Shown here: positions 17,869-27,256 of the stretch, piece by piece
Layout: every line of letters starts with the position of its first letter
Position numbering within the stretch: the first letter of the stretch is position 1
NCBI GenBank assembly: GCA_041447245.1
Contig: JBGMEA010000027.1
Location: forward strand, 186,001 to 250,000
Direction: 5' to 3'
DNA length: 64,000 bases
Source: JBGMEA01 sp041447245
GTDB taxonomy: Bacteria > Bacillota > Clostridia > Eubacteriales > Anaerofustaceae
The notes under the pieces: model-generated
The model's database searches: none
What the model was told of the DNA's origin: nothing
Seen by the model: the letters and a program-made list of their open reading frames with translations, nothing else
Position numbers and translations under genes: made by a program

Positions 17869-18504
17869 ATGATTAAGATTGTAATTTTCGACTTCGACGG
17901 CACGATTGCAGATACGGAACAATGGACTCTTGACATCTACAATGAGCTTGCATTGAAGTACGGATACAAAACTTACACCATCAAAGAAATGGAAGAAATG
18001 AAAAAAATGCACCTCAGTAAATTGATTCCGGAGTTGGGAATACCTTATTCCAAAGTTTTTCTGTTGCTGAAAGAGGGGCAGAAAATCCTCAAAAAGAATA
18101 TCAATAATGTCCATACTTTTACGGACGATCTCAAACAGATTCTTGCCGACATCAGAAAGCTGACCGGAACACTCGGCATCATTTCTTCGAACACAAAGAA
18201 AAACATTCGCAGATTCTGCAAAAACAAAGAAATCGATATGGATTTCATTGTTTCGTCACCCTTGTTTACCAAAGAGATTAAAATCAATCGGATTATCAAA
18301 AAATACCATGTCACACCGGATCAGATCCTTTATATCGGTGACGAAGTGCGTGATATCGATTCTTCGCGCAAATCCGGAGTCAAAATCGCCTCGGCCACCT
18401 GGGGATACAATGACAGGGATCTGCTGGCAGAGTCCGAACCGGATTATCTGATCGACAGTCTGTCCGAATTGATTCCGATCCTTCAAAAAGAAAACCGCAA
18501 TTAA
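17869..18504 (+). CDS. HAD-superfamily hydrolase, subfamily IA (phosphoglycolate phosphatase-like)
   Basis: A 211-residue phosphatase. Motif I is FDFDGTIAD (nucleophile Asp near residue 8); motif II is the serine in LGIISSNTK; the motif III lysine lies near SPLFTKEIK; motif IV is YIGDEVRDIDSS. A helical cap lies between motifs I and II. The start at 17869 is chosen because it follows AAGGA and begins MIKIVIFDFDG. The substrate cannot be told from sequence. Confidence 0.9.
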   Translation: MIKIVIFDFDGTIADTEQWTLDIYNELALKYGYKTYTIKEMEEMKKMHLSKLIPELGIPYSKVFLLLKEGQKILKKNINNVHTFTDDLKQILADIRKLTGTLGIISSNTKKNIRRFCKNKEIDMDFIVSSPLFTKEIKINRIIKKYHVTPDQILYIGDEVRDIDSSRKSGVKIASATWGYNDRDLLAESEPDYLIDSLSELIPILQKENRN

Positions 18505-18512
18505 TTGCGGTT
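18493..18512. terminator. Palindrome at overlapping 3' ends of convergent genes
   Basis: AACCGCAATTAATTGCGGTT is a perfect 20-base palindrome containing the HAD gene stop codon and reaching the last base of the convergent GntR gene. T-rich sequence follows weakly; it may end both transcripts. Confidence 0.5.
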
Positions 18513-19159
18513 CAGTTCATCATTTTTGTTTTCATTTCGTTCAATATCGGTTCCACGGGAGCAATTATATGCTCTCTGGTAATTTTCTCCAATTCCTCAT
18601 ATTGTTTCTCTTTGGACAGTTCAATTATTTTCTTATGCAATTCATATGCCGCCGTCTGTTGTTCATGCGGTACTTTCACTTGTTTTTCGATCCGCCTCAT
18701 CCATGATTTGTTGATTGATTTATAAATCATCGGAAAAGGAACCGCAACAAATATTCTTAAGTGAAAACTTTCATCCAACAGCAAATAGCGTTCGTAGTCA
18801 TCCGCATCAATTGCTCTTTTGAGTTCTTCATTGATCCTCGTCAGTTCCTGATAATCCATCTCTCCCAAATAATCAGCGCTTAACCTTGTTGCGAATGCAC
18901 CCAAAACCGCGTTGATCAGATAGAACTGCGCAATGTCGTCCGTATCAAATTTAGTCACCAACGCGCCATGATTTGCAACAATCTCGACCAGACCTTCGCT
19001 TTCAATCCGCCTGAGTGCCTCTCTGACAGGAATATCGCTCACCTTATTATCTTTTGCAAGCTTACTGATCACAATCCGGTCTCCCTGCTTATAATGACCG
19101 TTTACGATATCATCCAATATTTTTTCGTATAAAATATCCACTTTACTTTTATAATGCAT
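18512..19159 (-). CDS. GntR-family transcriptional regulator with FCD domain
   Basis: A 215-residue regulator. The winged helix lies at about 1-70 (LYEKILDDIVNGHYKQGDRI, then ALRRIESEGLVEIVANHGA). The C-terminal all-helical FCD domain (about 75-210) is of the FadR/VanR type and usually binds a small carboxylate through metal-binding histidines; His in ESFHLRIF and HKKII are candidates. I chose the start at 19159 (AGAAAGG upstream) rather than the longer frame, because the domain begins there. No metabolic operon sits next to it, so its target is unknown. Confidence 0.88.
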   Translation of the reverse strand: MHYKSKVDILYEKILDDIVNGHYKQGDRIVISKLAKDNKVSDIPVREALRRIESEGLVEIVANHGALVTKFDTDDIAQFYLINAVLGAFATRLSADYLGEMDYQELTRINEELKRAIDADDYERYLLLDESFHLRIFVAVPFPMIYKSINKSWMRRIEKQVKVPHEQQTAAYELHKKIIELSKEKQYEELEKITREHIIAPVEPILNEMKTKMMN

Positions 19160-19553
19160 TGCCAGACCTTTCTCGCCGCGTTTCACGGATTCCCGTCGAA
19201 AATTCCAATGACATTCCGCTCGCCCGGTCAGTGAAATTGTTACCATTATAACATAAATTGAATTGTCTGCTAACAAATACGTTCCATTCCCGAATGAATC
19301 GGCAAAAATCAGTACTCTATTTTGATTATATATTATATATTACTATTTAATGGTTTTAATAGCAAGTAAATTTTGCTTTGTTCGAACAAACAAAAACATA
19401 CATCCGATTCGGAGAAAAGGCTGTTGTCCATTCCGTTTTCGGATAAAATTCTTTTGAATTCCCCATGTAATCAAAACACAGCTTCCGTAAATTTCATTAC
19501 GGAAGCTGTTATGTTTTCCCCATGAGTTCTTCTTTGATCGGAACCCCTAGCCG
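19160..19553. other. Intergenic region with an AT-rich promoter zone and a terminator
   Basis: This 394-bp gap holds the leader of the GntR gene and a strongly AT-rich stretch (about 19318-19350, TATATTATATATTAC) that may contain its promoter. The terminator of the VanY-like gene lies at 19479-19508. I see no ORF with coding character. Confidence 0.5.
19479..19508 (-). terminator. Terminator after the VanY-like paralogue
   Basis: CAGCTTCCGTAA (19479-19490) and TTACGGAAGCTG (19497-19508) form a perfect 12-bp stem. On the minus strand TGTTTTGATT follows. Confidence 0.75.
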
Positions 19554-20561
19554 CTAACGGGCATACAACTCTTCCAGTGTCAGATTATTCTCATACAGAT
19601 AAGTAGCCAATTGCACACCGACATATCGGAGATGTGATGGACTGAATGCATACCCGGTAATCCCCTCTTTCCCCGAAGGATATCGAAGGATAAAACCATA
19701 TAGATGCGCATTCTGCGCAAGCCATTGCCCTTGTGCGCTGTTCGCAAAGGAACTGCTTGTCGAATAATTAACACTGATGCTGCTGACATCCAATGCCAAA
19801 CCAGTCTGATGCTCCGGATCGGATGCGGAATAATCGCTGTAGCCCTTGATTGCCGTCAAAATCACGCCCTCGTTTTTCGCTGCGGTAAAAAGCTTTTCGG
19901 CCGCAATCGCCGCATCGTTGCAAAGATACTTCCCGGCATCGCTCACTCCCGATTTAAACTGTATGTTTGGCTGAGTCATTCCGCTCGGGACATACCCGGA
20001 CGGGAGGATTCTGGCTGCGTTGACCAATACAGCAGGATCGGAAGGATTCCCAAGTACTCCGTCCGCCCCAACCGTCGCATCCAACGTCGCTGCTATAATA
20101 AATCGAAATGTCTGACTCTCTCCGTTGCAGTTCAACGTTACGGTCAGTATCGTTCCGTTGGGCGCATTTGTTTTAAACTGTATGGTATTGTAGGCAGTTC
20201 TGTCACATACGGAAGTATCCGAAAATTCCATTTTCAGATCAGATTTGTCCGATAATTCGCCTTTTGCCGAGTTGCCGTTTTTATCGGAATACTGCACATA
20301 GACATCGAAAACGTATGTGTCTCCGGGACTTACCTTAACAGAACTTTCGGATTGAGGCAAAACCACATTTTCCTGCAGAATCCCTTTCAGCACCGTTCCG
20401 TTGATTTCTTTCTGATGCAAAGCAGGAATATTGTAATAGGCAATGGCAAATATCGCAAATAACGCAAGGAACGCCGTAGCGGCCAAAGTATACCTGCGCA
20501 GTTTTGCTTTCGTCTCAAACGCAGATTTCTTTCTGCGTTTTATTTTCCCGATTGATCTCAT
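19554..20561 (-). CDS. VanY/M15B-like membrane-anchored protein lacking catalytic residues
   Basis: A 335-residue protein with a basic N-terminus, membrane anchor (about 25-43), a beta-rich extracytoplasmic domain with DTYVFDVYVQY, and a C-terminal M15B-like domain. Zinc ligands His251 and Asp258 (EHQTGLALD) and His310 are kept. The ExxH glutamate is replaced by Ser307 (SPSH). The region that should carry the conserved arginine (YRSxxxQ) has collapsed to GYSDYSAS, about 24 residues shorter than in the paralogue at 3370. I infer that it is not an active carboxypeptidase; it may bind peptidoglycan or act as a scaffold. Confidence 0.82.
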   Translation of the reverse strand: MRSIGKIKRRKKSAFETKAKLRRYTLAATAFLALFAIFAIAYYNIPALHQKEINGTVLKGILQENVVLPQSESSVKVSPGDTYVFDVYVQYSDKNGNSAKGELSDKSDLKMEFSDTSVCDRTAYNTIQFKTNAPNGTILTVTLNCNGESQTFRFIIAATLDATVGADGVLGNPSDPAVLVNAARILPSGYVPSGMTQPNIQFKSGVSDAGKYLCNDAAIAAEKLFTAAKNEGVILTAIKGYSDYSASDPEHQTGLALDVSSISVNYSTSSSFANSAQGQWLAQNAHLYGFILRYPSGKEGITGYAFSPSHLRYVGVQLATYLYENNLTLEELYAR

Positions 20562-20640
20562 ATCAGCTCCATTTAATGGTATTTATTGATTTTCCCCAAC
20601 TTAATCAACTCCCATAAATTTTGCTTGATTCGGATATGAT

Positions 20641-21876
20641 TTACATCTTTGACAACGCTTTTTTAATCATTGCCGGAGTCTGTGCGCATTTTTCTTCACT
20701 GATTGCACACAGTGCAAGCCGAATGCCTTTTCTCAGAGGAACGGCGAACAATTTGTCTTCAATCAGCAGTTTGCAGAGTTTTTCAGGTTCCGCACACGGT
20801 ACGCTGACAAAAAAGCCTCCTCTGTAATTGGTAATCGGCAACCCCACTTCATTCACACTCCTAAGGAAAGCATCCCCTCTTTTCTTCAACAGATTTCTGT
20901 AAATATTCCGTTCCTTTTCGCATTCCTCATACAACGTTTTATCATTGTAGATGGTTGCAATCACGTGCATTGCGCCCTTTGTTCCGTTGGACCAGGTCCC
21001 TCTGTTGGAATGCGCGCAGGAATAGAAAAACTCTTCCGCCAAATCTTCGCTCGGCGTCACACAGATAATTGCGCCGCAGCGGAGTCCGTACATGGTGTAA
21101 CTTTTCGAAGCGGAAAATGCAAACAATGTCATGATGTTTTTCGGAAGGTTCCCGAATTTCGGCATGAAATCACGCGCATCGTCTCCGGCAAAATCGATGT
21201 AGGCAACATCGACCAAAAAGATGATCTTGTTTTCCGGGTTTGCGGCATGCTCTTTTGCAAGATCGATAATCCGATCCCATTCCCCGTCGCTGATGGTGTA
21301 TCCGGTCGGATTGTGCGCCGGAGTATTCAAAACAATCAGAATGCGTTTCTGTTTGATGAGATATGCTTCGAATTGTTTTTTGTAACTTTCAAAGTCAAAT
21401 TCGTTTTTTTCATTGAACAGGTTGTATGTGTCGAGTTTCCGCCCGTTTTCATCCGCAATGGTTTGGTATGGTTCCCAGAACCAATCGGCGGTCAGAAACG
21501 TATCACCGGGATTCGTGTAATTGCACACCGCGTGGCGCACTGCGCCGGTGCCTCCCGGAGTTGCCACGGAACGGATATGACCGACAGGTTTTTTATCCAT
21601 GAAACATGCTCGGATCGACGCATCCAGATAATCATGGTCTCCTTCCAGAGCTGCATATGCCGCAATCTGAGCATTGTCCATACTCTTGAGCGTATCATAT
21701 ACCGTATTGAACGCGATCAATTTACCGTTATCGTCAAGCAATGCCCCGATCGTCGAATTGATAATATTCTCCGATCCGTATTGTTCCGCCGCCTGTTTTG
21801 CTCTGTTTGCGATTCCGAAAATCACATCCGCTTCGCGCGGGCGGATTGCATGCTCCGCTGCCATATGAAAACTCAT
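20641..21876 (-). CDS. Pyridoxal phosphate-dependent aminotransferase, class I/II
   Basis: A 411-residue fold-type I enzyme. ATPGGTGAVRHAV forms the PLP phosphate-binding turn; NTPAHNPTGYTIS holds the Asn-Pro-Thr-Gly motif; the FLVDVAYIDF aspartate pairs with the pyridine nitrogen; and FSASKSYTMYGLRCG contains the Schiff-base lysine. It resembles aromatic or branched amino acid aminotransferases, but substrate specificity cannot be read from the sequence. It is 120 bases downstream of metG on the same strand. Confidence 0.9.
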   Translation of the reverse strand: MSFHMAAEHAIRPREADVIFGIANRAKQAAEQYGSENIINSTIGALLDDNGKLIAFNTVYDTLKSMDNAQIAAYAALEGDHDYLDASIRACFMDKKPVGHIRSVATPGGTGAVRHAVCNYTNPGDTFLTADWFWEPYQTIADENGRKLDTYNLFNEKNEFDFESYKKQFEAYLIKQKRILIVLNTPAHNPTGYTISDGEWDRIIDLAKEHAANPENKIIFLVDVAYIDFAGDDARDFMPKFGNLPKNIMTLFAFSASKSYTMYGLRCGAIICVTPSEDLAEEFFYSCAHSNRGTWSNGTKGAMHVIATIYNDKTLYEECEKERNIYRNLLKKRGDAFLRSVNEVGLPITNYRGGFFVSVPCAEPEKLCKLLIEDKLFAVPLRKGIRLALCAISEEKCAQTPAMIKKALSKM

Positions 21877-21996
21877 AACTTTATTGAAACCTCACTTCAT
21901 TATTTTATCACAGTGTTATTTTGTTACAATATACTTACAATTGAATTGATTTATTTCATGATTCATTCATTTCAATCCCGTCTCCCGATTTTATGT

Positions 21997-23943
21997 TCAG
22001 CGAATTTTTGACCCGCTTTGCACCGCCCTGTCGGCAGTAATAAAACTCAGTCCATCTTTGTCTTCCGCCATCAGGATCATTCCGTTCGACATGACCCCGC
22101 GCAGTTTGGCAGGCTTCAGATTTGCCGCCACCACCACTTGTTTGCCGATCAGCTCTTCAATCGTGAAGTATTTTGCGATCCCGGATACAATCTGTCTCGT
22201 TTCTTCGCCGAGTCTGATTTGCAATACCAACAGCTTATCCGCATCGGGATGCTTTTCCGCAGAGAGGATCTGTCCCGTGCGCAATTCTACCTTTGCGAAC
22301 TCATCAATCGTAATCTCTTCACACTCTTTTTCCTGCTCCGGTTTTTTTGATTCCCGTTTTTGTTCTGCTTTCGGAGTCGCCGATCCTTCGATTTCTTTGA
22401 GCTTCTTCGCGGCATCGATCCGTTCAAAGAGTATGGAGGATTTGTTCAGCGCCGTACCGGAGACGAGCGCACCAAATGTTTTGATGCTGTCAAAATCCGT
22501 CGCGTCTGTGTTGAGGATGTTCAGAATTTTATTCGACGTATCCGGCAGATACGCGCCGAGCAGCACGCCGCAGATGCGGATCGTCTCGAGAAGATTGTAC
22601 ATCACCGTGCCGAGACGTTCTTTCTGGGCGGGATCTTTTGCGAGTATCCACGGCGCTGTTTCGTCAATGTATTTATTACTGCGCCTGAGCACATTGAAAA
22701 TCAGCTGAATGGAATCCGACACCCGCAGTTCGTGCATTTTCTCCGGCACGCTTTCCGCCAGTTCCAACGCCATGCCGATCAACTCCGTGTCGAGTTCGCT
22801 GAGATTTTCCTGTTTGGGAACCACTCCTCCGAAATACTGCTGCGTCATCGCCGCGGTGCGGTTGACGAGATTACCGAGTATATTAACCAACTCTCCATTA
22901 ATTCTCTCAATCAGCAATTCGTATGTCATCGATCCGTCCTGTGCGAACGGCATTTCTTTGAGCACAAAATACCGCACCGCGTCCACACCGAACCAATGTA
23001 CCAGATCATCCGCATAAATCACGTTGCCTTTCGATTTGCTCATCTTTCCTTCCCCGATCAAAAGCCAGGGATGTCCGAATACTTTTTTCGGCAGTTCGAC
23101 TCCGAGCGCCATCAGCATAATCGGCCAATAGATGGTGTGAAAACGCAGAATGTCTTTGCCGATCAGATGCACATCCGCCGGCCAGTATTTTTTGAACAGT
23201 TCCCCGTTGTTTCCGTCCGGATTATACCCAAGGAAGGTGATATAGTTGCTGAGCGCGTCAATCCAGACATAAACCACATGTTTCGGGTCAAAATCCACGG
23301 GGATTCCCCAACTGAAGGATGTGCGAGACACGCACAAATCTTTCAGCCCGGGTTTTATAAAGTTGTTCAGCATTTCGTTCTTGCGCGATTCCGGCTGGAT
23401 AAAATCGGGATGCTCTTCGATGTGTTTCACAAGTGCATCCTGATATTTGCTGATGCGGAAAAAATAAGCTTCTTCTTTCGCGTAGCTGACTTCACCGCCG
23501 CAGTCGGGACACTTGCCGTTCACGAGCTGGCTTTGCGTAAAGAACGATTCGCACGGACTGCAATACATTCCTTCGTATTCGCCTTTGTATATGTCACCCT
23601 GTTCGTATAGTTTTTTGAAAATCTTCTGTACGATTTTTTCATGCTTCGGATCGGTGGTTCGCACGAAATTATCATAAGAGGTATTCATCACATCCCAATT
23701 GCGTTTGATTTCCGCGGCAATCCCGTCTACGAATTCCTGCGGAGACACACCCGCCTGTTCCGCCTTATCCTGAATTTTCTGTCCGTGTTCATCCGTACCT
23801 GTCTGCAGATACACATCGTAACCGTATAGTCTCATAAATCGCGCAATCGCGTCGGCGAGCACGATCTCGTACACATTGCCGATATGAGGTTTTCCCGAGG
23901 TGTAAGCAATCGCGGTCGTAATGTAAAAAGGTTTTTTCTCCAT
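21997..23943 (-). CDS. metG: Methionyl-tRNA synthetase
   Basis: A 648-residue class I synthetase that charges tRNA-Met. The HIGH-like motif is GKPHIGN near the N-terminus, and KMSKS appears as GKMSKSKGN. A zinc-binding knuckle has CSPC and CPDC pairs. The C-terminal 110 residues (VELRTGQILSAEKHPDADKL, then LRGVMSNGMIL) form the EMAPII/Trbp111 tRNA-binding domain that permits dimerisation. It is controlled by a Met T-box directly upstream. Confidence 0.97.
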   Translation of the reverse strand: MEKKPFYITTAIAYTSGKPHIGNVYEIVLADAIARFMRLYGYDVYLQTGTDEHGQKIQDKAEQAGVSPQEFVDGIAAEIKRNWDVMNTSYDNFVRTTDPKHEKIVQKIFKKLYEQGDIYKGEYEGMYCSPCESFFTQSQLVNGKCPDCGGEVSYAKEEAYFFRISKYQDALVKHIEEHPDFIQPESRKNEMLNNFIKPGLKDLCVSRTSFSWGIPVDFDPKHVVYVWIDALSNYITFLGYNPDGNNGELFKKYWPADVHLIGKDILRFHTIYWPIMLMALGVELPKKVFGHPWLLIGEGKMSKSKGNVIYADDLVHWFGVDAVRYFVLKEMPFAQDGSMTYELLIERINGELVNILGNLVNRTAAMTQQYFGGVVPKQENLSELDTELIGMALELAESVPEKMHELRVSDSIQLIFNVLRRSNKYIDETAPWILAKDPAQKERLGTVMYNLLETIRICGVLLGAYLPDTSNKILNILNTDATDFDSIKTFGALVSGTALNKSSILFERIDAAKKLKEIEGSATPKAEQKRESKKPEQEKECEEITIDEFAKVELRTGQILSAEKHPDADKLLVLQIRLGEETRQIVSGIAKYFTIEELIGKQVVVAANLKPAKLRGVMSNGMILMAEDKDGLSFITADRAVQSGSKIR

Positions 23944-23982
23944 AAATCGCTCCTTCTGATTGTGACTGGAATATCAGTAAAT

Positions 23983-24197
23983 AAAAAAACGCCCGCAAAG
24001 GGACGGATTCATTCCGCGGTACCACCCTTAATTGACGTTAAGTCCACTCAATGCATCTAACGCCTGCCCGCGTCCGCACCTAACAATTCTTCGATGCAAC
24101 AGCTCCAAAACCATATTCACCGTTTCCGACATGCCGTTTTTCAGCTGGTACGGCTCTCTGAGAAATCTTCCGCGGTTACTCATTTTTTCATTGCTTT
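23983..24197 (-). promoter_or_regulatory. Methionine-specific T-box leader
   Basis: The minus strand has the T-box consensus GGGTGGTACCGCGG (about 24014-24027). A terminator follows with a GC stem around TTTGC and seven T at 23983-23989. The Stem I specifier region reads GTGAATATGG, placing AUG at 24112-24114, which matches metG downstream. Uncharged tRNA-Met should favour read-through. Confidence 0.92.
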
Positions 24198-24203
24198 TTC
24201 CAT

Positions 24204-24232
24204 ATTATATAGAACAATTTGTGATTTGTAAA
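24204..24232 (-). promoter_or_regulatory. Promoter of the T-box/metG unit
   Basis: Minus-strand TTTACA (24227-24232), 17-base spacer, TATAAT (24204-24209). Confidence 0.85.
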
Positions 24233-24262
24233 TGCCTGCGGAAACATTATTTCATTATTCTC

Positions 24263-24291
24263 TTGCGCAATGATACAAAAAAGAATATGAT
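24263..24291 (+). promoter_or_regulatory. Promoter of the obgE operon
   Basis: TTGCGC (24263-24268), 17-base spacer, TATGAT (24286-24291), about 65 bases before the obgE start. Confidence 0.6.
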
Positions 24292-24358
24292 AATATGTCC
24301 GATTAATATGTTATTATGATAGTGATACCAGTAATATGAAACAATCACGGAGGAACCG

Positions 24359-25630
24359 ATGTTTATCGATAAAGTCATTATTCACATCCGCTCAGGCAAG
24401 GGCGGTGACGGAGCGATTTCGTTCCACAGAGAAAAGTACGTACCCGACGGTGGTCCGAACGGGGGAGACGGAGGCATCGGCGGCGATGTCATTCTGGAAG
24501 CGGACGCTTCGGTCAACACGCTCGGAGCATTCCGATACAAACGCAACTTTGCCGCACAGAACGGCGAGCCGGGAGGCGGAAACAACTGCTCCGGGAAAAA
24601 CGCCGAAGACCTGATTATCAAAGTTCCCGTCGGAACGGTTCTGTTTGACAACAAAGCGGGCAGACTCCTCTGCGATATGACACAGGATCGGCAGCAATTC
24701 ACCGCCCTCAAAGGCGGGCGGGGCGGACGAGGAAATCAGCATTTCGCAACCTCCACCAGACAGGCTCCGAACTTCGCAAAACCCGGCGACGCCGCTCAGG
24801 AAATGGATCTGCTGCTGGAGTTGAAAACCATTGCGGATGTCGGGCTCATCGGTTTTCCGAATGTCGGAAAATCTACCCTGCTATCCCGCGTCACAAATGC
24901 GAAACCCAAGATCGCGAATTATCATTTCACAACACTCTCGCCGAATCTGGGGATTGTCCAATACAAAAACGCAAACGAATTCGTGCTTGCGGATATCCCG
25001 GGACTCATCGAAGGAGCCAGCGATGGTATGGGGCTCGGTCATGACTTTCTGCGTCACATCGAGCGAACCCGCATGCTCATTCATGTCATCGATGCGTCGG
25101 CTTCGGAAGACCGCGATCCGAAAGAGGATTTCGATATCATCAACAACGAACTGTTTTCTTATTCCGAAAAACTGAAGGAACGTCCGCAGATCGTTGCACT
25201 CAATAAAACGGATCTGATGAGTGAGTCGGATGCCCAAGAACTGAAAGCTTACTTCGAAACAAAAGGATATCCCGTCTTTTTGATCAGTGCGGCAACCGGA
25301 AAAGGGCTTGATCTTCTGCTCGATTATGTCGTAAAAATACTTCCGGAAACGGAAAAATCACCCTCCTTCTTCACCCCGGATGAAATCATCATCCATACCC
25401 CCGCGCGCACGGACGACTTTGCAATCAGCAAAGAAAACGGAGTGTATTATGTCACGGGCGATATGATGAAACGGATTCTCGGCACGGTCAATCTGGATGA
25501 TTACGAATCCGCGGCTTACTTCCAAAGGGTTCTCAAAAACAAAGGCATCTTTGCGGCATTGGAAAAAGAAGGCATTCATGACGGAGACACCGTGGATATC
25601 TGCGGTCTTCAGTTTGAATATTATCGATAA
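24359..25630 (+). CDS. obgE: GTPase Obg
   Basis: A 423-residue ribosome-associated GTPase. The glycine-rich Obg fold covers about 1-158 (SGKGGDGAISFHREK, GGNGG-like turns). The G domain follows with GFPNVGKST (G1), ADIPGLIEG (G3) and NKTD (G4). The C-terminal OCT domain covers about 345-423. It is the first gene of obgE-yhbY-nadD-yqeK and has GGAGG before its ATG. Known roles include large-subunit maturation and stress control. Confidence 0.97.
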   Translation: MFIDKVIIHIRSGKGGDGAISFHREKYVPDGGPNGGDGGIGGDVILEADASVNTLGAFRYKRNFAAQNGEPGGGNNCSGKNAEDLIIKVPVGTVLFDNKAGRLLCDMTQDRQQFTALKGGRGGRGNQHFATSTRQAPNFAKPGDAAQEMDLLLELKTIADVGLIGFPNVGKSTLLSRVTNAKPKIANYHFTTLSPNLGIVQYKNANEFVLADIPGLIEGASDGMGLGHDFLRHIERTRMLIHVIDASASEDRDPKEDFDIINNELFSYSEKLKERPQIVALNKTDLMSESDAQELKAYFETKGYPVFLISAATGKGLDLLLDYVVKILPETEKSPSFFTPDEIIIHTPARTDDFAISKENGVYYVTGDMMKRILGTVNLDDYESAAYFQRVLKNKGIFAALEKEGIHDGDTVDICGLQFEYYR

Positions 25631-25650
25631 GAATATTTTTGAGGTGTAGT

Positions 25651-25944
25651 ATGCTCAGCAGCAAACAGCGCAGTTATTTAAAAAAAATGTCGGCCAATCT
25701 TCCCGACACCCTTTTGATCGGAAAAGACGGACTGACGGAAAATATCATAAAACAGGCAGAAGAACAGCTTGAGGCAAGAGAACTCATCAAATGCAAGATT
25801 CTCCAAAACAGCATGGAAGATCTTCGACAGACAGCCGACACCGTCGCGGCGGAAACGCGCGCGGAAGTCGTCGCAACCATCGGCAGAAAATTCATTTTGT
25901 TCCGTAAAAGGCCGAAGGACAGCCAATATACGCTTCCGGTGTAA
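25651..25944 (+). CDS. yhbY: YhbY-type CRM-domain RNA-binding protein
   Basis: A 97-residue protein of the YhbY/CRM family. LSSKQRSYLKKMSANLPDTL is the N-terminal signature, followed by LIGKDGLTENIIKQ and the basic C-terminal IGRKFILFRKRPKD; the GKDG turn corresponds to the family GxxG loop. It binds pre-50S ribosomal particles in E. coli. The ATG at 25651 follows GAGGTG and fits the family start. It lies between obgE and nadD in the usual order. Confidence 0.92.
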   Translation: MLSSKQRSYLKKMSANLPDTLLIGKDGLTENIIKQAEEQLEARELIKCKILQNSMEDLRQTADTVAAETRAEVVATIGRKFILFRKRPKDSQYTLPV

Positions 25945-25946
25945 TC

Positions 25947-26561
25947 ATGAGAATCGGTATTTTCGGAGGCAGCTTCAACCCTCCGCACAATGCGCACCTT
26001 CAGTTGTGCGAATTCGCAAAAAAAACGGCATTTCTCGATAAAATCATCCTGATCCCCACGGGAGACAATCCGTTTAAAATGACAGATGAAACCGTCAGAC
26101 GCGAACACCGTCTCCAAATGACGAAACTTGCATTTGCGAACAGGGAAGGCTACGAAGTCAGCGACATCGAGATTCGGAGAAAAGGGCAGTCCTACACCAT
26201 TGATACGGTCAAACAGATCCAGGCGAAAACTAACGATGAGCTTTTTTTCATCAGCGGCTCGGATATTTTGTTCCAATTACCGCAGTGGAAAGATTTCGAT
26301 CTGCTTTCCAAGCGCATCACCTTTATCTGCGCAGCACGTCGGCAGATAAACAACACACTGTTGCTGGAGCAAGCGGAAGTACTGCAACAAACGTTTGGCG
26401 CAGCCGTTATCCTACTCGAAGAATTTCAACCCGATGAAATTTCCTCCAGCGTCATCCGTGAAATGGTTCGTGAACACAGCCCAATCGGGAATCTCGTTCC
26501 TCAAGACATTGATCAATATATCAGCGACAATCATTTATATCAGGCAGGCAACACACTATGA
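25947..26561 (+). CDS. nadD: Nicotinate-nucleotide adenylyltransferase
   Basis: A 204-residue enzyme that adenylates nicotinate mononucleotide in NAD synthesis. The N-terminal GGSFNPPHNAHL has the HxGH-like nucleotidyltransferase motif; RRKGQSYTIDTV and the ISSSVIRE-type sequence SSVIREMV are family hallmarks. It starts two bases after yhbY and overlaps yqeK by four. Confidence 0.95.
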   Translation: MRIGIFGGSFNPPHNAHLQLCEFAKKTAFLDKIILIPTGDNPFKMTDETVRREHRLQMTKLAFANREGYEVSDIEIRRKGQSYTIDTVKQIQAKTNDELFFISGSDILFQLPQWKDFDLLSKRITFICAARRQINNTLLLEQAEVLQQTFGAAVILLEEFQPDEISSSVIREMVREHSPIGNLVPQDIDQYISDNHLYQAGNTL

Positions 26562-27124
26562 TGGAAATCGATCAAATTAAACCTATTTTGCAGCAGGATC
26601 TCAAACCGAACCGCTACCTTCATTCCCTGAATACCGCACTTGCGGCGCAGCAGTTGGCGCAATATCGGGGAGCTGATCCAAACAAAGCTTATCTGGCGGG
26701 ATTGGTGCATGACTGCGCAAAAAATATGAACAATGCAGATCTCCTCGCGGCAGCCGAACAGTTCGGCATCCCGACTGATCCGATCATTCTTCGCTCTCCG
26801 CAGCTGATCCACGGACAGGTGGGAGCTTATCTTGCGAGAGAACAATTCGACATACACGACGAAGAAATATTCAACGCAATTGCGCACCACACCATGGGGC
26901 GAGAGAATATGAGCGACATGGAGAAAATCATCTTTCTTGCCGACTTAATTGAACCTGGCCGAACCTATGAAAATGTTGTTAAAATCAGAAAAACCGCACT
27001 CACCGATTTCGACAAAGCTTTGCTGATGGCTTATGACGGCATCATTAATTTCATCATCCGAAAAGAGGATCTGCTCCATCCTCAGACCATTCGTGCCAGG
27101 AATTATCTTCTTATGAACGCATAA
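26558..27124 (+). CDS. yqeK: YqeK-type HD-domain diadenosine tetraphosphatase
   Basis: A 188-residue HD phosphohydrolase. Metal ligands are visible as His in YLHSLNTAL, the HD pair in GLVHDCAKN, His-His in AHHTMG and the aspartate in IFLADLIEPGR. By family knowledge it splits Ap4A symmetrically to two ADP. It overlaps nadD by ATGA. The gene rsfS, which usually follows yqeK in Bacillota, is not found here; a short gap and a terminator come next. Confidence 0.93.
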   Translation: MMEIDQIKPILQQDLKPNRYLHSLNTALAAQQLAQYRGADPNKAYLAGLVHDCAKNMNNADLLAAAEQFGIPTDPIILRSPQLIHGQVGAYLAREQFDIHDEEIFNAIAHHTMGRENMSDMEKIIFLADLIEPGRTYENVVKIRKTALTDFDKALLMAYDGIINFIIRKEDLLHPQTIRARNYLLMNA

Positions 27125-27233
27125 ATCGGTCGTTGGATTTTCAGCAAAAAACACTTTGGTGTAAGTTGCTGCACTAAAACAGATCAAACAACAAGCTTTA
27201 TATTTTACCTATAAAAAGACTTCTATTTTGGAA

Positions 27234-27256
27234 TGCACCCAACAAGTTAGACACTT
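27234..27256. repeat. Possible relic terminal repeat of an IS3-family element
   Basis: The sequence CACCCAACAAGTTAGACAC within 27234-27256 looks like the terminal inverted repeats of IS150/IS3-group elements, as I remember them. No transposase ORF and no second end are present here, so at most this is a solo end. Confidence 0.3.

Noticed and set aside
22018..23610. Long plus-strand ORFs opposite metG
   Set aside because: They are antisense shadows of a well-supported gene with intact motifs and lack ribosome binding sites.
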